This document shows, piece after piece, positions 13,912-27,900 of a stretch of DNA of 64,000 nt. The position numbers were made by a program, and so were the translations under genes. Origin of the DNA: Struthio camelus (Eukaryota > Chordata > Aves > Struthioniformes > Struthionidae); NCBI RefSeq assembly GCF_040807025.1, contig NC_090943.1, positions 20,985,213 through 21,049,212 of the forward strand, given 5' to 3'. A model generated the notes under the pieces. It was given only the letters and a program-made list of their open reading frames with translations. It ran no database searches and was not told where the DNA came from. Numbering within the stretch: position 1 is the stretch's first letter; each line of letters opens with the position of its first letter.

Positions 13912-16900
13912 GTATTAGCAGCTTGGAAAAATGTCTTATGATATGTATTACTTACAGGCTTGGTTTTTAGAAGGATGGATGCTAAAATATCCACTGCAAA
14001 GTATATCCCCACGCAGTAAGATGGTGCTTTGACTAAACTATTCCTTTCATTTAGCCTAATCTTCTTAGAAAACAGAAGAATCATTTGGCTTGTTTAATTC
14101 ATCTGCAGCAACTTATTTTGCATTTGTGCAAGCTCTCTGAAACACAGGCTGTCTTTGTTACCTGTTTATATGGTGCTTATCACAGTCTTTGGAGCTCTTA
14201 AACATTACAATATACCTGGTGTATATACGGGCGTGTAAAACACTGATTTATTTGAGGTCATGTTTGGTCATAAGTCTAGACTTCCCTGTAGGTCTTGGTG
14301 GATCGTGATGGTGGCTAAACTGAAATTAAGGAAAACTGTTCCCAAGTAGAAGTCCTCTGTTCAGATCAGGCCTGCACCTACTCTGGTTAATCTAGCATCC
14401 CTGTAGAGTTTGTGTTTTTCTTCTTAAAGGGAAAAATGCATGTGCAAAGTAAAAGATATTCAGTAATAGCAGTGGTTTGAAGAATTTCTTTCTGGAAATA
14501 TTATTGCTCTGAGAAGTGGATGAATCCTGCAGTTTCTGCTTTACGAAAGAAAAAGCATCTTTCACTGAAATCGTACCAGCGTGCGCAGTTACAGCTTTGA
14601 GGCTGAAGTTCATGCAAAGCTCATGCCATCATCTCCTTCCACAGCTTTGAGGCTGAAGTTCATGCAAAGCCCATGCCATCATCTCCTTCCAAAAAATACC
14701 AGCAACCTTTAGTTTACCCTTTTTCCCTTAGTTTTCCTCCAGGAGGGTGGTGTCTGCACTTTCCTGTTTCTTCTTCCTGGTACTTCTCCAGAATTGCTCT
14801 TGCCAGTGGAGGTTACAGAGATCAGCTCAAGGAAGGCAGCCATAATTAATCCATAATTAAGTGGTCCTGGAGAGGGGAAGTTCAAAATTAGAGGTGCTCC
14901 CTCCATCACATTAATGAAGCAGGAAGAGAGGGAAGTTACCCTTCTCACTCAGAAGAACTGCAGAACCTGTGCTGCTCTGTTCCTTAAAGCTTCAACGTAC
15001 GAATCAACACTCCCCTGAGCATCTATAAGTGACATATTCTTGCACAATAAGGAACAGAAAGAAGAAAGTCTTCTAAAATTAACAGGATTAAGAATACGTA
15101 AAGAAAAAAGTGGACTTGTTCGAGCCTTAGATATTACACACGACCGAAGAGCAAAGCATGGAGAATTCAAACTCCGTGTGACTGTTTCAGCACTGACGCT
15201 TTTGCTTTCACCAAGGAAAATGTCTCAGTTCTTCCTCCAGGCCCCAAGCAAACTGCAAATTTAGACCTGTCTCTGCAGATGACTGTTTTATTTCAAAAGG
15301 AAAACTTGTGCACTTCTGCAAGTTCAGAGGGCCTTTTCCAGAATACTCCCTTTGAGGCTGCTTTGGGAACTATCCAGAGCAGATTTTGAGAGCAGGGCCT
15401 GGCTACAACCACCAGCAGCAAAGAGGCAGATGGTGGCGCAGCCTCCCCTCTCTCACACTACCTGGAGTGGGAACCATGGGAGAAAATGGTAGGAGACGGA
15501 GCAGGACACATTACAATACTTTTTTCTCCTGTGGTCCTTTGTTCTCTTCTGCAAATGAATTGATTCTAGAGTATGTACTATTTAGGGTATAAACTATTCA
15601 GAAAGACATCAGAGTACACAGTAACAAAGCTACTCATCACTTTTAGCTTTTTATCTTTTAAGAAAATGTTACAGTATAATCCTTGCCTTGTGACTTCCAC
15701 TAGCATAGATAAACCCAAAACCTGGCATTCTTTCACCAGGCTATGAGTCTGATTATTTAAGCTGTGGGTTTTTCTGCCTGGGATCTTTGGGACAAGGATA
15801 TAGTCTTTACTTACGACTTTAATTGCTAGCATACTGTGGACTGAAAAACAAACATCAGCAGTAGCAGTAAAGCAGACTATGCAGTTGTGATATGTTTTCT
15901 CTGAAGATTTAATTTGGCATTTCACTTGGGTATCTTCACGGCAAAGCTGCATCCTTCTTTGTATAGTCATTGTTTCTGTTTCAACTCATATGTGTCCGTG
16001 GTTTTTTTGTGCTTACCTGCTCTACCAGGCAGCAGTGTCAGTTACAGGGAAGCACTTTTGCACTTCAAGATAAACTGTGGGAAGATATAGGAGAATTATT
16101 AGCCTTTGAATGATTTGGCTTGCGTCGCCTTTAGAAGTGGATAGTGCGTTTCTCATAAGCTTGTGGATAGGGTGTTTCATATGAGCTTGCCCAGGCCCAA
16201 AACTCTTCCACACCTCAATATTAAAAGGAGTAGAAAAGAGATTAAAAACAAAGCCAAGATCTACATTTTACCCAGGAACTTCACATCTCTAGTGCTGAGC
16301 ACAGTCTGTGATTAGGCATTAATCATAGATTCACCTAACTGATAGCCAGCCACATGCTTTCCTTTAGTATCCACTTTTAGTCACTTCAGCTACAGGCCCC
16401 ATTTTGCTTTGAAAGTATTGCTGGTAATACATAATCTTTCCGTTGCATTAGCTTAGGTTTTGGACATAAAGTACTCAATACTGTCCATCTACTGTATCAT
16501 TCAATATAAAATATTCCACTTTACTAAAATCAGTTACATAATCCCTTTTTACATCAAACAACACACTTATCTCTCCCCATCACTGTCCTTTAATTTTAGC
16601 CTCTATGCCTGCAACACCATTAACTAGTTATTGCTGCTTCTAATAACTAATTCTAAGAAAATGATCACTGACAAAATGTGGAACAAAGAACTCAGTAGGA
16701 TAACTTTAGCCATTTATTGCTGCTACTAATTATCCTAACCTTCTTATCCCTAATTACTTATTGGCCTACATACCCAGTTATCCTAACCTCACAGCCTTGA
16801 CTTCCGCTGCGCTTGGGATTCTGTGCTACAAAAGCTTAAGTCTTTGTTACTGATGCTAAACACAATCTAGAAATGAAACATACAACGAAGTATTCAAACA

Positions 16901-17689
16901 ATATCATTCTTGCAAAGACACACACACTTCTTTGATAACAGTTGTTACAGCCATGACTGTCTAAGGGCATAAGAAAGGAAAACTCGCCGGGAAGAGGAAA
17001 TGTCTTTCAAAGACCAACTAACATGGAGGGGAAAAAAGCTGGCAGGCGTGCAGGCCTTTCCTCAGCTCTCAAATAGGGCAGCAATATTCAAAGCTACATA
17101 AAAACTGAAATAACTCCACTGAGTCTAGGTAGATACACTAATCAGTTTGATCATCTGAGAGAAAAGATATCTGGAGTCTCCAGAACAGTGTTTTAGTAAG
17201 GCACTGTCATAAGATGTTTATCTCCTCCAGGAAAACTAGAGAGAGGTTATTTATTGCTTGAGGGACTCGAAGGAAAGCCTATTTCTCTATTGACGTTGAG
17301 AATTTTAGTTCATTTTCTGAAGGTTCAGCTTCATCTTTTTAAGGTGTTTTCTTGCTTAGGACTGAGGCATCACAGACAGCAGTGGCTGATTGAGAGAAAT
17401 TTCTTAGTGGCACTGGGAAGCTCCTGCCTTCTGTGGGTTGCCTAGATTAGTCCCGAAGTGCAGTAGCTGCTTAGCTTTACCCGTACAGTTCTCCTGAGGG
17501 CATGTGGTGTGCGCGGTGAGATATAAGACATTCAAAGGATGCCATGTATCCCCAAAGAAAGTTGTAGATGCAAAGCAATTCAAGCGAGATTGTCCATTAC
17601 TTGGGGCATACTTGCAAGAGAAGGGGTTACTAAACAGACCAACCCCTTAGCTACCAACAGTCAGGCGTTGCAAAAATTTTAGGGGGAAG
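13912..17689. other. Intergenic, no gene supported
   Basis: Apart from the 50-bp duplication, nothing was recognised. The longest frame (130 codons, minus, 15578-15970) has no domain-like pattern. Near 16,620 and 16,710 two loosely similar 'ttattgctgct-ctaat' phrases occur. Confidence 0.7.
14591..14690. repeat. 50-bp tandem duplication
   Basis: Copies 14591-14640 and 14641-14690 begin acagctttgaggctgaag and differ at a single base (t/c at 14621 versus 14671). There is no gene nearby. Confidence 0.95.
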
Positions 17690-17815
17690 TATCACATATG
17701 CTTGGCCTGTTCTTAGTCTTCTCTCTAGGTGTCCACTTAGAGCTACTACTGGAGACAGAATACGAGGCCCTGCGGCCCCTTCAGTCTGACCCAGCACAGC
17801 TGCTCCCATATTCTC
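17690..17815 (+). mobile_element. CR1/L3-like LINE 3'-end fossil
   Basis: 'actggagacagaatacgagg', then 'cagtctgacccagcacagctg' and a 'tctcgttct'-type end, follow the known 3' end of old CR1/L3-like elements (gctggagacaggatact, then gtctgacccagta-ggc and a short ttctta-like tail). 'cacatatgcttgg' before it also fits. This is a 5'-truncated and decayed copy in plus orientation. Confidence 0.6.
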
Positions 17816-20800
17816 GTTCTGCAACACGCAGGTGCAGGATCCAGAGAACGCAACATCTGCTGTGGAGAACATTTACTATCACAGCTGTAGAGATGTGCTA
17901 TGGGGTTTTTTTGTTGAAGCACAGTTTGGATTCATTCAGAGCATGTTAGTCCACAGATCACATGGTGAGTTAAGTGAAACAGGAGTGTTTAAACCTGAAG
18001 GGCAAATTCTTGGAAAGACTGGAAATAATCCTGGAAAGGATTTCTTTTTTTCCAGTATAGGCTGTACCTGTTTAATCATTTTCTGAATTGGTTCCAAGCT
18101 ACCAATACTGTACAACTGTTAGGGGTATAACTTTGTCCTGAAATCATAGCTCTGAAAAATGCAATTATTTTAGAGGAGCATTCTTCCTCAATAAAGATTT
18201 TTTTTTTTACGTTGTGGAATTGAATATGGAAAATGTTGAGCTCAGATGCCACTCACTTTGGTCCGAGGTCCCAGCTGTATATTGCAAACCAGTTTGGTTC
18301 GTTTGAAGCGACTGCTGTACTTGAGGACTGCAATAATTATTTTGCATGCACTGTCACAATGATATCAGTTATCTATGAACATTCATACGCTGCCCGAGGA
18401 ACTGAGTTGCTTAGTCTTGACAATATTTGGGAGAAGTTTAAAAACACTATTTTACAAGTAGGGGCATACTTTTGTATAGCCTTTAGCAAATTCCTGACTT
18501 TTAAGAAGCACACACGGCATTAAGACCATATGCTCAGGAAAAGTCTGTTGCATTCATTAACTAAAATATAGTTTAAAATAACCTTTAGAAGATGTTTTCC
18601 ATTTATACTCCAATTTTTATTGAAATAAACATTGTGCTTCAAAAATAGTAATCGCCTCAGTGTTTCTTTCCAATGTGTTCTGAAGCTCATCTTTGATTCT
18701 CCCCTTCTCTAACAATAATAGATGTTCTGGGTATGTTTAGAAATTCTGGCACCAAAGATGCCTTCCAGATCAGCCAACCACATCTGTTCATAAGGTTAGA
18801 GAACACACACCCACATATCTTTCTCTTCATAAATGGAGCAGTGTAGCACCTCAGATTTTTAGTGCTTTTGATCTCCATCATTAAGAGAGGCTTCTAATCC
18901 TCTAATAATGCTCCCTTCAAACTTTAATGTAATCTGTTAATCTCCTTAAGGAGCTACTGAATTCTTCCACCACAAGCGTCTACCATCAGCAGTGACACAT
19001 GTAACAAATTAAGACAGTGTCTCTTTTTAGGATTGGGGAACTTTTCTGGCATACTAACTGAAAACAATGGCAAAGGAAGATAAAGTTTAGCCAAAAGGAC
19101 ATTTAGTTCTTACTGGCTTTTAAAACTGAGCAAGACTTGTGTTTGACTTAAATCTGTGGGGAGCTGCAAAAAGTAATGAAACATGATAAACATCGTGAAT
19201 AACATAATTATGATTCTCATTCCCATTATTCAGGTGTCTGATTCATTTATTTACAGATTCAGCACTGTTAAGTATCAAGAGATCTGAACATTGGATAAGT
19301 AATCGTGAATTATTATTACAATGATATGTGGCCATACATGTGACACCTATTTACAGGAGACCCATCTTTCTGCAGGGTTGTGATTAAAAATCAATAGCAA
19401 AATATTGCTGTATTTTGATAAGCATCTATACTAATAGAATTGAAAGCCAGCGGTACGTGGTACAAGTACGTTTTTTCTTTCTGTTTTTAAAGGCATTCTT
19501 GTTGAAGATCATTTATGCACCTACTGCTTGAGAGAATAACATGTGATGATGATGCCATTTTCCTACCAAACTGTTTATCCAGTTATGTACAGCAAAAAAG
19601 GTTCAATCTCATGTCAGTGGAATACAACATACTGAGGTTTTTATTCACCTTAACGTTCTTTAAAAACATTGAAGATAAACTTCAGGAAACAACCCAAAAA
19701 TTTAGAGACAAAAAACTTGGTGAACTCATTTTCTATCCCTAATCCTGTTTGGGATATAGATGAAATCTTTCATACAGCAGGTGAAAATAAATTAATGATA
19801 TCAGGTATCCTGCGAGGAGGAAACTGGGCAGATGATTATTAATCAAAGAGCTGTCACGGCATTCTGCCTCGCTCTGTGTACAAACAGCGTTATTGGTCCT
19901 AGCAGGGGTCTACATACAGAGTGAAAAACACAGTGAAAAACCAGCAAGTCCCTGTCTTTTCGAACACTGTGAACTTCACTAAAAGAGATGTGGTTTTAAT
20001 GTTAACTGCATGAAATGTATATTACGTCTAAAGATGGACATAGTGTCAGAGACATCGTTCCGATCAAGTGGAAGATTAATGTTACAGCATTATGCTTATT
20101 AAGCTATATTAATTGTTACATATGTGAACATAAGATACTTTTTGTGGCTTTTATAAAGTCTGTTTATAGTAGACTAATTTAATAACTGACTCTATTGTGT
20201 GAGTTTTCTGTTTAATTTGCACATACTTACAATTGCATTATTAAATGGTATATTTCTCTCTCAGTGAAAATGCTTAGGATAAATGTTATGTTCTCGTGTA
20301 CAAACAGACACATCGCCGTGTACCTGTTCACATGCAGATGCAAAGCAAGTTTGCCAGGAAAGGGTGACAGCCTAAAGGAAAACAGTGAAAGGAGCCTGAC
20401 AGAATGGAAAACTAGAAATGTCAAACGTTTCAACGGTATTTATTATGAATTAGCAATTTACAAGCACAGAAAAATAAAGAAAAATACAGAGCTTGTATCA
20501 AATCTGCCATGACTCATTTCAGCTCTGTTGTACTTGCACCTGTTTATAAAGCATATTAGTTGTAGTTCATGCCACGCTAATGCTGTGAGAAAGTTGTTGC
20601 TTCCATCCCTGAGAGGCAGAAGCTGAGCAAGGACAGCAGAGCGACTCGTCACAGCCCCAGGCCACCTCCCTCCCCAGGCTGTGAGTAAAGCTGCGTCACT
20701 GCGTAGTTTTTAACCCAGGGCCCCCAGTCTCAGGGACAGCTTTATAAGGTGCTACGTGGAACACAAGGTGATCCCAACGTGGAAGAACTTACAGTCTAAC

Positions 20801-23359
20801 ACAGTGTTTAAAAATCGTAAAATAATACAGCTATCACAAAACACCGTGTTTACAAAGCGTGGAGAAGTAGCAGGTATCATAGCCTTTAGTGATCCCAGGG
20901 AGACCAATAAGTAAGTGGCACACATCACGCTCCCCAGCTACGCTGCTTATGCGGGTGCCTTACTCACCCACTTCCACACCAGGCTGCGGACTCTGGTCCG
21001 CTGGGCCCCGCAGGCCTGATCTATCTTCAATGTTTACAGCTTTGATCTCTCCGGAAATGCAACGCAACTTGAATACAGTGATAACACAGCCTTCATGGTA
21101 GCTTTTGGCAGTTAGCAGTGACAATACAGTGAACCGAAAATATTTAGAACCAAAGTATTTTAGAAAAAAAAAAGATCTTAAAATAATAATGACATCTTTA
21201 GAGCTCCCTGTTTCTCCCTCAGTCTCCCGGTGCCCGCAGCAGGACAGAGCTGAGCTTTGTCAGATGGCCTGTGCAGACCTGCCTTCACCTCAGCATCCCC
21301 CTGCTCTGCCCCAACTCCCTGCCCTTTATGAGAGCGTCACTGTGGCGGCTCCGCGATTTGCAGTGCTGTAGTGCTCACAGCTGCAGGCAGCCTTTTTCAT
21401 CTTTCTCGTGAAAACAAGATGAAGACTGCCTTGCTCCAGATGGCCACTAGGTCCCATCACTAACAAGGAAGCTGCGGCCTGCAGTTCAGTTGTCAGCGCT
21501 CTGCCAGGGTATCCACAAGCAAAAACAAGGCTGCTGTTAACAAATGCCATGTGGTTATGCTCTCTTGAAAAATAGCTGCCACTACGCGGGGCAAGGGGGT
21601 GAGATGCAGCATTTTTAGGATGGCCACTAGGAATAGTGATGGCTATCAGTGTGAGTGCTGTGTGCTGAAAGGCGGGGGAAGAGGCACTGGGAGTGGAGCA
21701 CCAACGTAGACTGGCAGACAAATGGGGAGAAGGGGCTGAGAGGGTGGAAGCAGGGTTGGAGGCAATGCAGCGGACAGTGGTGGAAACGCAAGCTGGTGGG
21801 TCCAGTGGTGGCCCTGCGTAGGCTGGTGAAAGCCAGCTCTTTCAAGCAGCCAGGGGAAAGAAACTTTTCCGTGTGTGCATCAAGGCCTGCTTCTTGACTT
21901 CTGAAGATGGCACGTAATTTAGAAATGGGAGACTTCCTCCTAAACTTTCAAAAAAAGAGAACAAAGTTGAAGTGTTTCACAGAAATATTACTGTAGAACA
22001 TCTTGTTCTTCTAAGCCAACTTTCTAAGCTTGCAGCTGTAGTGCAGCACTTTGTAAGTGAAGGCCCGGGGGCTGGGAGAAGGCAATTCAGATCTTGGTTC
22101 CAGGGATTAGCAAAGCAGCTAAGTCATTTCAGCTAGGGTTGTCATGTAATTCCCTCTTTCCTCTCCACAAGCATCGCTGAGAAGTGATTTACCGTAACTG
22201 CCGCACCATTTTCCTGCTTGCAGTTACCACGGTTTCCTGTTAAATTGCAATTTAGTTATACATGGAAGTCTTACACATCTGTAATACAGTAACTTTGTCT
22301 CTCTCCCGGGGCTACATACTCTTCGTACAGTTGCAATTTGGTATTCCAGAGTTATTGCATAGCAGCTCTACACCAAATCTTACACAGTAAGGGCTCCTTG
22401 AAATCAACTCAGTCCCTGTGCTGCAAGCTGACCTCTGCTCCTGAACTGCCGTGTTGACACAGAGCATCACCGGGCTGCACGGGACCCTGCGTGTGCACAG
22501 GGAGAGACACTGAACCGGTGCGGGAGCTGGGGATCTTAATTACCTTTTTCAGAAAACTGCTTTCTCCTTCTGTCTAACAAGCACCATGGTGACATTGCTT
22601 CGTTGCTTTCCCTGTTGAGCTGGATAGGATATATCTGCACAGCACTATATTTGCAGTACAGACATAGCCTAAAAGAGCAGCAGAGAAATTTTCTTTCTTC
22701 ATCTCAATAATCTTTTTCATTGGGCAGAATAGAAGGAAGAAAAGGTGGGAAATGTCATTTCAAATAACGTACAGGTGACAATGCTGGCTTTCTATATGGT
22801 CATGGCTATTGCATTCTCCCCTTGAAATATTTTCTTTAAAGTATCTGTATAAACAGACTCTGCATTTAGTTGCGCACCTGCAACAACAAGAGGAAAAGGC
22901 TGCTCTTTCAGGAAGGTGACTAGGTAATGATTTGTTGGGAGGAACTGGCCATTTAGCACAGCAGCTAAGAGGCCAGATAAGCTCCATGCCATGTTGGTTT
23001 CTTTTTGCCCCTTACAGATTAAATCTGGAAATTTACAACCAAGTCCACAAGAATAAGAAATGTCCAATTTTTTAAACATCCTATTCACATAATACTTTCC
23101 ATTAAGGATTCCCTTAATATATAGCAACCAGAACACAGCTGTAAATTCTTACTTTAAAAGGCTACAATGGTGAATTAATGCTTCTTTAGAAACTTACTTT
23201 TCATAGAGTTGTTTCATAGCTGGGTGCTTGAATTGCACCATAAATTTTGTGAAATTGAAAACAACCCATATATCAACCCCTGTTAGAGGTTAAAATTTCC
23301 AAAATGCATTTGGGACTTGACTCCCAAGAGCCAAGATCTCTATTAACATTTAATCTGGT

Positions 23360-23370
23360 GGGGGGGGGGG
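23360..23370. repeat. G11 homopolymer
   Basis: Eleven G residues stand in AT-rich sequence. It is one of four such G/C runs in the window. Confidence 0.9.
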
Positions 23371-23828
23371 AAGGAAACATTCTGTAAATAATGTAAAAGA
23401 TCATTTTGTATGCCAAGAAAATGAAGGTAAAATTATAACTAAGATGCAAAACCCACAGGCCAGGCCATTCAAAATCAAGCATACCTCAGCTGCTACACTT
23501 TCTTCTCAGGTTTGGACACATTGCTTTCGTTTTTGTTCACTCAGTACTGATTGTCTCTTCACAGTGTTTAGCAAATGCGCTTAGTATTTTTAGCAAGAAT
23601 AAATGTTCCCTAAAGAAGACTTTCTGTATGAAAAGAGTCTTTCTAAGCATTAGTCTTTTTAGTAGTGAGAGAATAGAAATCTACTCCTAATCTTTATGGT
23701 GGATATACTGCCATCTTTGTTTATTTTTACTTTATTTATTGCATTTCTCCCTCCTCATCCACAGTCCCTAGGGTTATCTGCATGGGGACCTATGTGTAAG
23801 ACCTGGCCTCGTATCACAGCTTCACTTT

Positions 23829-23862
23829 AAAAAAAAAAAAAAAGAAGAAGAAGAAGAAGAAG
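23829..23862. repeat. Poly-A followed by (GAA)n
   Basis: Fifteen A residues run into about six gaa units. It looks like a decayed homopurine microsatellite rather than a retrogene tail, because no gene-like sequence lies before it. Confidence 0.9.
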
Positions 23863-24861
23863 ACTGGAGGTGACAATGCCCACATCAAGAACTCTTTTTT
23901 TGCTTCCTTTCCGTAAAATGCTATTTTCTCCTCTTTCTTTTTAGTTTTGATAGTATTCATTACCGTTGGAAACAGTATCCAACATTTCCTGCCGATGCTA
24001 TGGGAATAAACACACTAAAGTTTATGAAGTGATTAAATACATTATGTTAGTAGTAAATAGACTGAAACAAATACCTGAACAGCAGATAAATCAGGACCCA
24101 GGGTTCAATTTGGTAGAAAAATTGATTGACTTTCACCTCAGACCTCCAGGTGATCAAATATCATTGGCATTTCCAGAGCTGTAAAATGCCTCCATGGGTA
24201 GCTATAAAGTACTGGTGATATATTTATAGCTGGTAGAAAAAAAGTAAATATAAGCAGTTTAGAGCAGCTTTGAAGATTTTTTTTCCTGAGAGATGTTAAT
24301 GCAGTAGTGAGAGAGAGAGCTGATTCCATATTCTAGTGGTGTATAAACTCTTCTTTCCTCACACTTCACAGTGAAGAAGAAGGATATAATACATGTAGGA
24401 GAGCCAGGGAGATACACTGGACTACAAGTTTCCCTGCACAGTGGCAGCACCTACTTCTTGTCTACCTCATCTACCAATATTAAGTGACTGAAAGAGATTT
24501 GATATAGCTGATAGTTGGCCAGAGTTCAATCCAGAGAGCACTGAGATAAAGCTCAAAGGCCGGGGGAAGCACCAAAAGTCTTAGCAGAGATTACCTCAAT
24601 CCCCTTGACTGAAGTCACACATCTACTATTACTTACTCAGCCTCATGATCGAGAAGTCCACTTGGCAGAATAACTTCCAGTGGATGTTAAGGCTGATGCC
24701 ACTGCCAAGGCTCATTTTGTGTCACTTGTCCCTGGGAAGAGGGGTGCCATGGTCCGTTTCAGACAGGATCTACCTGCAGCAATTTCTCTCTTATTGTCAC
24801 CCAAAAATAAGTCTAGTACAACATACAATGTGTGGCTGCAGACTAAAAAAAAGAAGTCAGA

Positions 24862-24932
24862 AGTTCTCTGGCTACAGAGAAGTTCTTCTGACTACAGCCA
24901 GTTCTTCTGGCTACAGAAGTTCGCTGGCTACA
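24862..24932. repeat. Short minisatellite, about 18-19 bp unit, four copies
   Basis: Units begin at 24862, 24881, 24900 and 24918 with the theme agttcttctggctacag; the last is partial. Copies differ by one to three bases. Confidence 0.85.
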
Positions 24933-27900
24933 TTTAATCGTCAAATAATATCGTGGAAAGCAGTTTGCTCTGCTGACTGCCCATTAGTTTCAAAGTGGGA
25001 TTCAAGGCGTGGATGTGACAGACGGCGTTCGAGGCTTGCTGACCGCTGAAGCGGTGAGCAGCCCGGGGCAGAGCTGGGATACTGGCTCTTGGCAGCCACC
25101 CATCTGAAGTCCAGGTCAAAATGGCCCAAAGACAGCTGAGGTCATCCAGGATTCAGCCCTGCACAGATACACGCGGTAACTGGCTGCTGATGATTCTTAT
25201 ATGCAATCAAAGTGCATTGCAGGTACAAGTTTGAGCATACAAATAATACCCAGTGCAGTATACACCTTACATGAGTGAGGTGCTCTTATAGCCTAATCAT
25301 GCATCTCTGCTAAGTTTCTTAATTAAAATTACAGAGGCTTTTGTGACAGGCCAAGAAAACCTTAATGCCAATGAGCTTTTGGACCCTGGTTAATGCAGAC
25401 TGCGGTTAGCATTCTTAGACAGAGAGAAGATGAATGTATGGACAAACAACCACTATTCAGGTCAGAAACCATATTGCCATCTCACCCCCCCACACACCCT
25501 AATTTGCATCACATCAGGCCTACCAAAGATAAAGAAAAATTTTATCCCATGTGTTTATTATTATTTAACTGATAATCTCAAGGACTCACAGAAGCAAATA
25601 CAACAGGAAAATTGTTGGGACACTTTTATATAGCATGTTAGAGAATTACTGCTATTCTGCCCAGCCATTTTAGGCAATATTTTGTCGTAAGAGACAAAAA
25701 ATCATTCAGTGCTAAAACAATTTCAGTGTGACAATACAGTATTTTGAAGAACATGCTGGTACGATATCCCAACAGACGCCTGTTGTGATCATATATTTGG
25801 TGAAGCTTTCCTCAGTAACAACTATTTCCTCCTGAAAGATTCTTTATTTTACTGGTGGAGTCTGTATTTGTCCTATTTGCCCATTCTGAATGGTCTCTTT
25901 CTGGCCAGAGTTATATCAAATTATCTGAGGAAAGAGAGCAAACTGACTACACAAATGCTATCAAATACACAACCAAATAAGTGATTTTTTTCCATTTGTT
26001 ACCATTTCTAGCATTTTCAGATGTTATAAGGCCTCTTCAGGGCAACTCCTGTGAAACACTAGCTGAAAATATTGAAATCTATTAGGAATTATATTCATGT
26101 GAATGTTTCACATAAATTATTGTAAGTTTATACAGAGGGATACCTACCTAATTGAGAAAACATCCATAAATATTTACTTCCCGATGAGTAAGATAAGCTG
26201 CCTGCCAGAAAAAGTCGATGGAGATTAAGTTTTCAGATATCTGCAAAATGTGTGTTGTTAGTAACACTGCTGCACGCAGAAGCCCTAGCAGGGATTGCAG
26301 CTTGGTTGTGACAAATGTTCTAGGTTATAAAAAATAGTTGTTTATCTGAGGAAACTTCTCATTCAGCACTTTTATAGGTATAAATCTGAAGTAAAAGGTC
26401 TTACTTTACCTGTATTCAACTTTTCAGTTCAGTAAGAATTCAGGCCACATGCATAAACATTTCATTACGTAAATCTAAAGATTTTTGTTCCCTGGATTCC
26501 GGTCATGGTGGGAAGTAAATGAAACATGCAATTCCTTCCTGGCTCCTCATAGCAGAACATTATATTCTTCTTTAATCTACCAGTATTAGTCTGTTTTGTT
26601 TCCATTCTCAGTTTAGCAAAAATGTAACCCGTTGTGAGATAACATTGATTATTTTTTAATAATAAACACAGGTGCAGTAAAGCCTTTAGATCAGCTGTCA
26701 CAATGCCTACATAAGCGACACAGCCATCCTTCAAAGCAAAATAAGTCCTTTGATAATTGATTCATTTGAGCTCCACCTTTCTCTCCAGTTACATATAAGC
26801 AACAAAATAGCTGTCAACTCCTACACTCATCCAAATGCCTTATTTAATTAGATTTTGGTTTACAGCATAACTAGTTTCCAAGGTTAAATTTGAAAGGGTA
26901 AATAACCGACAATTAACAAAAATTAAAAGGAAAAGGAACTAGGAGGCTGTAGGCAGGGTTTGCAGGAGGAGTAGGAATCATGTGGGTAATTAATGAGACT
27001 GTTTTGCCATCACTCCTAGCTTAAGCCACAGAAGGCAAGGTCAGCTCCTGTGTGTAACCTAATTCAGAGGAGCCGAAGTTCAGTAGGAAAGCAAACAAGC
27101 CATATAAACACTTTAGTTAATTGTTCAGTCAAAACTCGGTCTTTAAATCACATGGAACACAGACAATTTAAATGTAAAATGTACTGCATCATGTATTTAT
27201 AAAAGGAGTACATTTTGGTCAGAGATGCTCTCTGAAAAACACCATAAGAAGCTCTGTTGGAGTTCCCAAGATTATGTTATTTCTAAAAGCAGCCATCTAA
27301 ACACGAACATAGCATTAGCCATGGGAAAATTTAGGTATTGCTCTTAGGCATGTTAGGTTAAATCGACAGTTTACTAAGTTCCAAACCCCACCTAGAGAAG
27401 AGATTTGAAACCATTCGTTTTCTTGCCCAGAAATGTTGGTTAGTAGAATAGCTGGAAAAAAAGTTTTACATTCACCAAAAAAAAAAAAAAAGAATATACA
27501 GGAATAATACTGAATCCCTATACATGTGAAAATAATGTGATCTACATATCGAAATGTTTGAATGAATTAAAAAATATATATTTTCTAACAGTTTACTGGA
27601 GTCTTAAAAAGCTGCTATTATGTGTTTTGTGAGATTTTTTAAATCATGTTGATCTTTGAAAACCATTTCGAGATTCTCCCATGCTCTCACTCTTTGATAT
27701 CTAACAACAGAATGTTCACAGGCTACAAAAATGCATCTTTCCCGTGCAGCTCTGCCCAGGTTTTTCTGCGATACGTGTTACATTCCTTCTTTCATTTGCC
27801 ACCCCCAGAAAGCTTGCCAGAGTAGGAACACAGTAATCAAACACCAGAGAGCACCAACAGCGAGCTTGAAGTACACTTTCACCAGAACAGCAACAAAGAC

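Noticed and set aside
15578-15970. 130-codon minus-strand frame
   Set aside because: No domain, no promoter features, ordinary composition.
20760-20830. 'gaagaacttacagtctaacacag', like a phrase from old mammalian repeats
   Set aside because: Single short phrase without further matching sequence.
21326-21721. 131-codon minus-strand frame
   Set aside because: GC-richer patch with overlapping frames on both strands and no recognisable domain.
24500-24550. Possible tRNA-like boxes ('tagctgatagttgg' and 'gagttcaatcc')
   Set aside because: Spacing between the boxes is far too short for a tRNA or SINE head; no cloverleaf.
24645-25049. 134-codon plus-strand frame
   Set aside because: It includes the minisatellite; no family or splice context.
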